Below are positions 11,400 through 21,300 of a stretch of 64,000 bases of DNA, in pieces; within the stretch, counting starts at the first letter, position 1, and every line of letters starts with the position of its first letter. Below the pieces are notes generated by a model. The model did not search any database. It saw nothing but the letters and a program-made list of their open reading frames with translations, and was not told the origin of the DNA. The DNA is from Phallus indusiatus (taxonomy: Eukaryota > Basidiomycota > Agaricomycetes > Phallales > Phallaceae): NCBI GenBank assembly GCA_027605045.1, contig JAQFWX010000005.1:1860001-1924000 (forward strand), in the 5' to 3' direction. Both the position numbers and the translations under genes were made by a program.

Positions 11400-12658
11400 T
11401 CAATTGCGCCTTTTCCGGTGGTGACAAGAAAGGGATCCAAACGCAAAGAATGTCCTGGAATGATAAAGCCTGAGTAAATGCTTGATACAACTAATTAGTA
11501 CCAATAGTCAGCTAATACTCGCTTTCTGCAGAAACACCAGTGTAATGATCGTAGGATCTGTAAAGCAAAATTGGCAATCATGCTTCTAAAAAGAAAGAAA
11601 GGAAGGAGTGCTTGGACTCACAAATAGGAAGAAGAGTGGAATATGCAGCAGCCATATGTTGGAAGAACAAAGACGTTCCAAAGCCGCCGTCCGCTAATAA
11701 GCCAGTGCTTGATAAGACAATGAGCTCGAATACGACGTCACGACGCTTATATAGTGTGAAATAAAGGACATACATGGTTGTCAACAGTCGGTAGATGCAT
11801 AAAATGGACATACGTGTGAAGATGGAACGTGTTATAACAGGGCGGTCAACCTGAAGACCTTCTATCTGGTTTAACCTTAAACAATATCTGTTGAACAAGA
11901 TGAGTAGGACGACTGACAAAATATTGTCATTCATGTAATATCTAAAAGGAGAAGATAATTACCATCGATAATATTTGCGATTACGCTATTAAGTCCTATC
12001 AAAAAGTTCATAGCAGTAGAGAACTTGAACTTTGCGGAAGTCACAAAATATTCGAGCTGATGAGAATTCGGCGTGGGTCGCGTGGCTATATTATATTCGG
12101 ATGTCAACTTACTAACGGGACAGGAGCAGATATGTAAGGGATTACAATAAGCTATTCAATGATCAGAGACCACTGGATACCCGAGTAAAGGATCCTTCAG
12201 CTTACTGCAATGTCTATTCGTTTGCGACGTTCCGCGGATATTGGCCGCACCCCGTTTTGTAATACAACCGCAAGATGCAATAAAAGGCTGCATAAAGAGA
12301 CTGATGCCCTGTTACTGATCAGAAACGTCAAAGGAAAAGACAAATACATACATTAGAGCAACAACAGATCCTTGGACATCTATCACTGAGCCTTTAATTT
12401 TCTCACTGACAGGTACATGCAGGGGTGACAATTCCGCCATGTTACTACGAGAGATTCAACGGATCAAAATAACTTTTAATCCCGAAAAACATACGAATAT
12501 ACGAAATACCACGCGTTGATAGTGGTCACGATAAAAAAGTTCAAGAAGACTGCATTTCGCTGTACTTTATCCGATAGGCATATGGTAAGAACCATCGCCA
12601 GCAGCAGCGCAAATGTTGCACAATTGATGACGACTATCGTGGTTAAAAGAAGTTTCAT
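11400..12658 (-). CDS. 7TM receptor-like gene, copy D
   Basis: An ATG at 12658 starts a first exon with two hydrophobic segments (CATFALLLAMVLTICLSDK and VFLNFFIVTT). The second exon reads GSVVALM, then after a GTATGT intron continues ASVSLCSLLLHLAVVLQN. The TM5/TM6 exon (about 11578-11934) is open through RMSILCVYRLL and LSSTGLL. The tail lies near 11400-11560. Copy D corresponds to copy H of the right arm of the inverted repeat. All diagnostic exons are open, so it may be functional. GPCR-like identity is inferred from layout. Confidence 0.5.
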
Positions 12659-12969
12659 AGCGGACTGAAAAGACAGCTAGCGGAGAGAGCCTGAGAGTCT
12701 CGTCTAGTAAGTCTTGCGTGTTTGCGCGGGGTTATATATTATTTCAATCGGAAGCCTTCTGATGAGATGTCTAAAGCCAATCATTTTGAAGGAACATTTG
12801 CGATCCAGGATCATAGTCACATAGTAGCGGGTGTTCTACGCGTAGGCTGGTCAAAAAGACAGGTGTGATGGTGGGAAATGATTATACATAATAGCGAGTT
12901 TTCGCATGGCGCAAAACAGGTGTGATAAGAAAGTGATACTGTTCTCTTGCGTCGAGTTTGGACCTCATC

Positions 12970-13230
12970 TGCAGTCTACATACGAAGTACGACCGACAAT
13001 AATAATCATGTTGTCAAATTGAAACGACGTTTGGTGCTCAACCGAATCCACGGCTGATGTGTACGTTGATGATGAACATACACTCATCTTTTGGACAGGG
13101 GTAACAAAAATGAAGGGAATATGCTTTAAATAACGCCGATGTCTACATCGCTTATTCAAATGAGCATACACTAACTAGGTTATTTTTACTCCGCGGCTGC
13201 GTTCATGTTGAATGTTCCGTAAGTTGGGAA
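12970..13230 (+). pseudogene. 2OG oxygenase C-terminal remnant
   Basis: This short stretch matches the last quarter of the intact oxygenase, including AYSNEH, a region rich in aromatic codons, and an NVP-like end. Stops interrupt it. It sits convergent to 7TM copy E and is mirrored in the right arm near 52700-53080. Confidence 0.6.
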
Positions 13231-13489
13231 AAAAATTCAGTTATAAAGGTGTTTTTTGCGTCTGAGCTTTTTACGTGAGCTTGATAAATGCTTTCACCAA
13301 CTGAGTCCAGCTCTTTTACCAGCTTCACTAGTACTCTGAATTATAGTCACTTTAAGTTGACGACTCAGAACTGGCTAATCAGCCACACAAAACACACTGA
13401 TTATGCACAAAAATTACATATAATTAGTACCCCCAATCCAAGTCTCATAGTATACATCAAATTTATGTAGACCAGGAGCTACGCGGATG

Positions 13490-14730
13490 AACGAGCTGGT
13501 GACACCTTCTCTGATGATGACAAGGAAGGGATCCAAACGGAAAGAATGTCCTGGGATGGCAGTATAAGTATTCCAAATAAAAAGGTTTAACATAAACAAT
13601 CTAATACTCGCTTTCTGTAGGAACGCCAGTGCGATGGTCGTAGGATCTGTAAACAAAAATCGGCAACTGTACTAACAAAGATTAGAAAGTAGCGCTAGAC
13701 TCACAAAGGTCGAGAAAGACAGTGTATACATCGGACGTATATTGAAAGAAAGAAGACGGTCCAATGCCGCCTAATAAACCAGCTCTAGATAAATAATAAG
13801 CACGATATTACCATCCTTATTGTGAAAAGTAAAGCATACAACGTTGTTAGCAGTCTATACACGCATAGAGACGACATGCGTATTAAGATGGAATTCGTGA
13901 TAACGGGACGTTCATGACCTTCTATTTGGTTGAACTTCGAACGGTATCTGTTAAACATAACGAGAAGGGCGACTAGAAAGATTCCGTTATTCGTGTAAAA
14001 CATATTGAAAAAAAAAATGACCATCAACAAAAGTTGCAATCATGCTGTTAGCAAATGTGAGATAGCTTATGACATTAGCAAATTTTTCAGAAGTAACCAA
14101 AAATTCGAGCTGAAGTAGGTGTGAAACTGTGGCTTGGTTATGATAAAAATGCAGATACCAACGCACCAGCGCAATAGGGGCAGATAGATAGGGAATGACA
14201 ATTAGCTATGACCGGTTCAGACGATACGATATCCAAGGAAAATTACTCTGGACATACTGTAACATCTATTCGTTTACGATATTTCATAGGCATCGGCCGG
14301 ACCACATTTCGCATTACCGTCGCCACATGCAACACAAGGCTGAATAATGAGACCGATGCCCTGTTACGAATTAGGGATGAAATTTTGGAAAAGCAAAGTT
14401 GCATACGTTAGAAGAACTGTAGGCCCTTGCAAACTCAGCGTCTGAATCTGGGTTTCTGGGACTTCGATTATGGGTGACAATGCTGCTATACGACTACAAC
14501 TTGAAGGAATTGCATAAATCAAGATACAAAATTTTTAACCTGGCATGAACATACACATGTATGATATACCACGCGTTGATAGTGGTTACAATAAAAAAGT
14601 TTAAAAAAACTGCATTTCGTTGAACTCGATCCGATAGGCACATCGTAAGCACCATCGCCAATAGCAAGACAAACGTTGCGCAAACGAGAACAAGTATCGT
14701 AACTCGTCCTCCTATACTCAGGAGAAACAT
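13490..14730 (-). pseudogene. 7TM receptor-like gene, copy E (frameshifted)
   Basis: The first exon is open (CATFVLLLAMVLTMCLSDR, starting near 14730). The TM5/TM6 exon (about 13785-14039) has RMSSLCVYRLL but then runs into a stop where B, D and F continue into the LSSAG helix. This copy is missing as a separate unit from the right arm of the inverted repeat. Right-arm copy G has a 3' flank resembling E but a body resembling F. Confidence 0.6.
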
Positions 14731-15289
14731 CGCAGCGGACAAAGAGGATAAGATTGGTAGCGGGGAAACCTAAAAATTTCATTGTCTTGCATCGGAGTAG
14801 ATGCTAATTTTAAACGGCTTCTCGACTGATAGATTTCTGATAGCGCAGCGGAACAGGACCAGTCATAATCCAGGGATATAATCATTGGTGGCGGTTTTTC
14901 GACAAACTGGCTAACAAGACAGATGTATGTGATGTTGAGAAGTGATACACACCAGTCTTCGCGTCCTGCAAGGTTGTTGGTGCCAGAAGGAAGATAATTT
15001 GACTTTGTCAAAAACGGCCCGGGGGCCGATGTGCGTCTAAATCTAGATGTCTAGAAATTATCTTGAGGCCGTTAATCACCAATGGGTGGCCAGAGGCGGT
15101 TTACTAGTACGGCAAAAATACAAATGCCCCAGCACCACCGATATAATGATAATCGAACCAGGGAACTTGAAATTGAAGCACAACCAATACAGAAAATGCT
15201 GAATGTATTTGTCACCTTCAGTCTTACTAAATGCAACTATTCTGACGCAAGTTTATATGAAGTTAAGTATGTAAACCAATCGATGCCTT

Positions 15290-16526
15290 CTCTGGTGACG
15301 ACAAGAAAGGAATCCAAATGGAAAGGATGTCCTGGAATGGCAGAGTAAGCACTCAGTATAGCGAATGTGTATCAGCAGTCTAATACTTGCTTTCTGCAGA
15401 AACACCAGTGCAATGATCATTGGATCTTTAAACAAAAATTGGCAACTGTACTAACAAGATATAGAAAGAAAGAAAAAAGCGCTAGACTCACAAAGGGCCT
15501 GAAAGACGGAATATGCATTCGACATACGTTGAAAGAAAAAAGATGTTCCAAAGTCTTCGCCTAATAAACCAGCGCTAGATAAGATAATGAGCACGACATT
15601 ACGATCCTCATGGTCTGGGAAAACTAAGACATACAAGGTTGTTAACAGTCTGTACACGCATGGAAACGACATGCGTAATAGGATGGAATTCGTGATAACA
15701 GGACGGTCAAGACCTTCTACCTGGTTGAGTTTCAAACGATATTTGCTGAACATGACGAGAAGGGCGACTAGAAAGATTTCGTTATTACTATTTGTGTTGG
15801 GCATATATTAAAAAAATTGACCATCAATTATAATTGCAGTTACACTGCTAGCTAATGTGGTATAGCCTGTGGCACTGGTGAGCTTTTCAGAAGTAACGAA
15901 AAATTCGAGCTGGAGCAGATGAGAATGTGGCGTGGCTATAATAAAAATGCATGTGCTAACGCACCAGCGAAATAGGGGAAATTAAATAGGGAAGAACAAT
16001 AAGCTATTGACTGGTTGAGACAATAAAATATACGAGAGAATCCCTCTGGACGTACTGCAACATCTATTCGTTCACGATGTTTCATGGGCATGGGCCGGAA
16101 CACATTTTGCATTACCGTTGCAATATGCAACACAAGGCTGCATAATGAGACTGATGCCCTGTTGCGAATTAGGAATGGAAAGCTTGTGGAAAAGGACAGG
16201 TGCATACATTAGAAGAACGGTATACGCTTGAGCGTCCAGCACCCGAATTTGGGTTTCTGAGACTTTTATTATGGGCGTCAATGACGCTATACGACTACAA
16301 GAGATTTGCATAAATTAAGAGACAAAAACTTTCACCTGGTGAAGACATACACATGTATGTAGTACCACGCGTTGATAGTGGTTACGATTAAAAAGTTTAA
16401 AAAGACTGCATTTCGTTGAACCCGATCTGATAGGCATATGGTAAGTACCATCGCCAATAGCAAGACAAAGGTTGCGCAAACGAGAACAAGTATTGTAATT
16501 CGTCCTCCCGCACTCAGGCGAGTCAT
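15290..16526 (-). CDS. 7TM receptor-like gene, copy F
   Basis: An ATG at 16526 opens an exon with GRITILVLVCATFVLLLAM and VFLNFLIVTTINAWYY, ending at a GTGAAA donor. The next exon carries YTVLLM, then across a short GTATGC intron ASVSLCSLVLHIATVMQN. The TM5/TM6 exon (about 15451-15804) stays open through RMSFPCVYRLL and LSSAGLLGEDFGTS. A tail exon lies near 15300-15430. The upstream region with a conserved block (about 16710-16790) is present. All landmarks are open, so this is one of the best candidates for a functional family member. The 7TM call is inferred. Confidence 0.55.
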
Positions 16527-16709
16527 CGTAGTGGATTAGAAGGATAAGATTGCTAGCGGGGAAACCTAAAAATTTCATTGTCTTGCACCGGAGTAGATAA
16601 TAATTCCAAACGCTTTCTCGGCTGATAGATGATTTGTGACAACCAATCATATTGATGGCAGCGATAAAGGACGAGTTATAATGAATATAATCACTGGTGA
16701 TCGTTTTCG

Positions 16710-16790
16710 ACAGGCTGGTCAGAAAGACAGATGTATATGTGATGTTGGGAAGTGAGACACAGCCGGTCTTTCACATATTGCAAGGTAGTT
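16710..16790 (-). promoter_or_regulatory. Conserved block upstream of 7TM copies
   Basis: A block containing CAGGCTGGTCAGAAAGACAG occurs about 0.2 kb upstream of copy F. It recurs near 3866 (A), 5990 (B), 9040 (C), 12845 (D), 14905 (E), 50890 (G) and 53190 (H). It is among the best-conserved non-exonic parts of the unit and in several copies adjoins a TATATA-like run. It could be the promoter or an upstream exon. Confidence 0.4.
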
Positions 16791-16969
16791 GGTGCCAAAA
16801 GGAAATTAGCTTGATTTGTAAATTTTCAATCAAAAGCGGGCGGTGTGTGTCTGGATTTCTACGATCCGTATACAGCGCAATCAACACAAGATGAAAATAA
16901 TTATTCTAAAAATTATTATAAAATGAAAATAAGATGAGGATATTACAAATTACCTTTAAGCTAAGGATT

Positions 16970-17270
16970 ACTGGGTGGCTAGGTGCGGTTTATAGCAAAA
17001 GTTCATATGCCTAAAGACCACCAGTATGATGGTAATCGTGCAGAGAGATCTTCAATTCCTTAAAGCAGATTCTTCCAAACGAACAATGCCCGCAATCCAG
17101 CAGAAAAAGAGAGGAAGTGTCAGTACATGGTGACTATACAGTTATAGAGCGATTTAAACTCCGCTCTTTCCTGGACGCTGACGACGATTTCGTATTACGA
17201 GACACCTTAAAAAAGATAATCAATCTTCGGACGAGCTAGCCTCCAAAAATTGTAAAAAAACCTTTTGGTA
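16970..17270 (+). other. Conserved fragment of unknown gene upstream of NAC beta
   Basis: This stretch encodes a broken reading frame with AKVHMPKD. The right-arm counterpart on the minus strand (about 50440-50674) is open for 77 codons and includes EIFNPLKQIL and RKREKVSVQG. A third partial copy lies near 15085-15215 (AKIQMPQ). I do not recognise the family. It overlaps the presumed NAC beta promoter, so it may be a gene remnant there. Confidence 0.35.
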
Positions 17271-17274
17271 TACC

Positions 17275-17939
17275 ATGGACCCGGCTAAGCTCGCAAAATT
17301 ACAGGCTCAAGCAGCCAGCCTCCGGATCGGTGCGTCGCTATCCTCCATGAAATCTCTTGCGCGCGGGGGACCCTGAGGTTTTGTTTCGTGACTTAACATC
17401 GTATTATATTTACAGGTGGAAAAGGAACAGTTCGACGCAAGATTGTCCGGAAAGCCAAGCCTTCGACGGCCCAAGATGACAAAAAGCTGCAGAGTGCCTT
17501 GAAGAAGTTGAATGTACAACCGATCCCTGGTGTAGAGGAAGTTAACATGTTCCAAGAGGATGGTAACGTTCTCCACTTCACAGCCCCGAAAGGTAAGCAC
17601 AAATAGCAACTCCCGCGCGTCTCACATACCTAAACATTCCGGTTTTCAGTTCACGCAACCATGTCCGCGAACACACTCGCCATTTATGGCACAGGACATG
17701 TTAAAGAGCTGACAGAGCTTGTTCCAGGAATCTTAAACCAGCTCGGACCTGATTCCCTCGCTTCGCTTCGGAAGCTAGCAGAGAGTTACCAGGCCATCCA
17801 ACAAGGTCAACAACGAGCCGCGGCGGGCGGAGGAGGTGCTGCCCCAGAGGCCGATGACGACGACGATGTCCCCGACTTAGTAGAGAACTTTGACGTGGAA
17901 GATTCGACCGCAAAGGGAAAATTAGAGGAGCTCAATTAG
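17275..17939 (+). CDS. EGD1: Nascent polypeptide-associated complex subunit beta
   Basis: The protein is 173 aa from three exons: 17275-17329, 17416-17592 and 17650-17939. Introns are GTGCGT...TACAG and GTAAGC...TTCAG. The protein begins [14 protein letters not shown], followed by GGKGTVRRK, the ribosome-contacting RRK-type motif. The NAC domain (about residues 38-100) includes [17 protein letters not shown] and [17 protein letters not shown]. An acidic tail with [14 protein letters not shown] closes it. NAC beta pairs with NAC alpha on ribosomes, shielding nascent chains near the exit tunnel. Exon 1 and the promoter lie inside the inverted repeat, and an orphan copy of exon 1 sits at about 50308-50390. 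Identity is very secure. Confidence 0.95.
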
Positions 17940-18352
17940 CTTCAATGCCGAAAACCTTGATCTGATCTATCAGGTGTCGAAAAATAAGGTCGATATGTAA
18001 AGATATGGCGGGAGTGTGGATGGGCTTTCTTCATTCAAGTTCTTTTTTCATTACTTTCTATCTTATTTGTTGTCGCACCTGGCGCTATTTGGCTGAATAA
18101 TATCTCCATATCGATCCTTGATCATGTTCACGTTTGTCTAGTATTATGCTGTCATCTACCACGTACTATCCTCTTTCCCTTCCCTCATTTATCGCGACGA
18201 ATCAATTCAAAAGAGCCGTTCATGTACAAACGCAATAATCTTTTGGCAAGAGAAGCAAAGCAAGAAGTATTATCATGATCATGGTCGTTATCTAAGATTG
18301 TTACATCGAGGGAAAACACCGTAAAGAATAGATAGGTTTCATAACTAAAATG
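17940..18352. other. Intergenic region between convergent NAC beta and LIM genes
   Basis: This is the 3' flank of two converging genes. It is AT-rich and holds presumably both 3' UTRs. No coding or RNA feature is seen. Confidence 0.6.
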
Positions 18353-21300
18353 TCAGAGTTCGTTCTTGAGAATAAGACTAAAGCAAGATTCACAAAATGG
18401 CTTATTGCCACGTTGGAAGAACGAGGGGTTTTCAAAAGGTCGAAGGCAGCCCTAAACGCGAAGAAACAATCAGGAGAGGGAGAAGGGTTGCCAAGCAGAA
18501 AAACTCACAACGCAAACAAAACACTCTAAGCACCAAATTCCACCAAGCGCTTCGACACCTTGTCCATCGCGTACACTTTTCTTACACTTTCTACACTTGG
18601 GATACCGTAGCCGAATATGACAAGCTTCACAATAAGGATGTCCTTGATACACAGTAAAGCCCACGTCGATCTCAGATGGATGAATACTATCATCCGCGCC
18701 TTTGTTTTTCCGTGATGGAGGAATGAACGGATCACCACACTCGGCGCAGAAAAAGTGCAATTCGTGATAAGTCCGCTTGCCCAGCGCCGGATCGTCTAAG
18801 GTTATAAATTGTTCGTCGATGATTGGAGTACGACAATGGTAACATTGTGGGGCAAATTTCTAAATTAAAATGACTCAACTTTGAGGATATTGGACAAAGA
18901 TAGCAAAATGTTACCTCGTGATAATCTAGATGACAAAAGGCTTGTCCGTCGTGCTCATAGCTACTGATGTGTTCTAGATATTCTCCACAAACATTGCACC
19001 TTTGATAAGAGAGATACTTCAGTCAAACCACCACACCGAAAAAGTTATATCAACAGTCATACCTAAAGCACTCTGGATGCCACCGTCCACCCATGGCACT
19101 AACAATCCGCCCAACGATCCCTTTCCCACATCCATAACATTTCAATCCACCTTTAACACCCATAGCTCTAAACCCTCGGGCTTGCGGCTGAGGCGAATGA
19201 GCAGCTTGATTTTGGGGATTGAGATTCCCTGCCAAATCATCCATAATGATAGACGGAACACCTTCAACTTTCACAGAGGGTACATCTTCAAAACCTTCGA
19301 TGACAATAGAAGGTGCGCTTGAAGCATCTTCTGAAGATGTAACGTTGATTGTAGGCGCAGACGTGTATGTTATTGACGGAGCAGTGGAGACAGTAATAGA
19401 TGGCGCATGGGAAACAGTAATAGACGGTAAACCAGCACCGTCTTCATCTTCATCCTCGTCGTCGTCGTCATCGTCATCTTCATCTTCATCATCGTCATCA
19501 TCTTCGTCGTCTTCATCGTCGCCAGGAACATTGATAACAGGAATAGGATGCATGACACCTGCATTGGGGTTCTGAACAGGCCGGAAACCAGTACTGCCTC
19601 TCTGCATGGGGGCCACACCAGAGTTTCCAGCAGGAAACCCTTGGTTCCGGTTCCTCGGTAGACCAGAATGAGAATGAGGTGACCCACCATTGCCAACCAC
19701 ACCGCCACGAATCTTAGAAACAGGCGGAGAATCTTCAAGACTTCCGATTCTTCGATGACTATGCTGAACCATCTGCACCTGATGCGAAGCCTTTACTGGA
19801 CTAAATTCATTCATAGCATGACTTTTGGTATTGGCGGCGGTGGCATAGTGTGAATGTTGCGGAAGTTGTTGATATTGGGTTTGACGCTGGTGCTGCGGGT
19901 GCTGGTGCTGGTGCTGCTGTTGTTGCTGCTGTTGCTGTTTCTCATTCCCAGGAATCGACATTGCTGCAAGTCTAAAAGTCATCGATTGTCCATTATTGGA
20001 ACTTTGCGCAGGAGCTGCGAAAGTCTTCGAGGCAGCATTAGAGACACTAGAAGTAGACTTGGTAGGAGATTGCGAGCGAGCCTGAGCTTGTGTTCGAGCT
20101 TGAGCATGACTTTGGTTTTGAGACGGTTGCGGTTGCGGACGAGCTTGTGCTGTAGGTTTGGTAGGACTACCCGCTCTAGGCGAAGGTGGGGGTCGAGGTT
20201 GAACTTGACTCTCCAGATGTGGCTGAACAGGTTTTTGGATATCCTATATAAATAGTTTACCTTCACACATAAACAAGAGGGTGTATTTCCTTACCTGCGT
20301 ATGAACATAATTGGCCAAAACAGGCTGTTGAGGTGGAATGGAAATAAACGGAATGGCTGGAGAATGCGACGGTAATGAAGAAACCATAGAAGCAGTATCC
20401 ACATCCTCTTCACTTCTTTCATACCCATGAATGAGAATTGGAATAGCAGGTAAATCTTCTTTCAAAGTCATCGGTGAAATCGATCCAGGTTTAACACCGG
20501 GAGATACGGCAGCCAAAGAAGGGGACACAGTCCTCACAGAAGGCAACGGTGAATGTGCAGAAGCAGGTGAAGGTGCTACAGAACCAGGTTTCATTGCCGG
20601 TGATACGGACAGAGGTTCTATCGAGGGTGAAGGTAACGAGATAGATGGCGCAGCGATGCTAGGCGACCGAGACGAACTTGAAGGCGACGCAGCAGCTTCA
20701 ACGGCACCAGCTACACCCATTGCGGCATCTACAACAGCACCAACGATGCTCATAACATGCGCATCATCTTCCAATGCTACTGTCATCGCCCTTTGCTTTT
20801 CCTTTTCCTTCCCCTTCTCTTGGTCTAGCGCCTCTTTTTCTGCCGCACTTGCCTGAACAAGTTTTCTCCATCCTGGAGATACAGCACCGGAACGTGCATG
20901 CGAAGGCGGATGAAAAGGCGATTTTTGGCTTTGATCATGATGAGGCGAAGGCGGTGGAGAAGGAGGTGCACCAAATGTGCGCACGTGCGCCGGGATAGGC
21001 TGTTGGCGTTGCTGAGAAGATGAAGGAATATTGGGCTGAGACGCGGGAGGTTGCGCCTCCACAGGTGACATAGGAGTGGACTGCACTAAAGGCGAAGGCG
21101 GTGGTATTGATTTTGTAACTGAAGCTGGGCTTTTGATCATATCGGTCCTGTTACTATCCTGACCGGAAGGAACAGAAGTAATGAATGAAGAAGATATAGG
21201 TGGAACAGCAGCAGGGGTCGATGACGACGGCTGAGAATTCGTCGTAAAACTTGAAACCGCTGAATGCATCGAACTCGGTGTACCAGATCTCATGCTACCC

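Larger units (their letters stand above)
9620..17345 (+). repeat. Large inverted repeat, left arm
   Basis: This arm matches the reverse complement of about 50305-55520. The correspondence runs in order: 9620-9760 with about 55340-55520, 10690-11390 with about 54640-55312, copy D with copy H, 12650-13290 with about 52600-53340, copy F with copy G, and 16650-17340 with about 50310-50990. The left arm additionally holds copy E and about 0.9 kb of oxygenase pseudogene (about 9770-10690). The inner end lies at the exon 1/intron 1 boundary of NAC beta. Confidence 0.85.

Noticed and set aside
17307..17609. Open frame antisense to NAC beta
   Set aside because: It overlaps well-supported exons on the opposite strand and has no independent features.
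19219..19575. Plus-strand frame with a long serine run
   Set aside because: It is the mirror of the Asp/Glu tract codons in the LIM gene.
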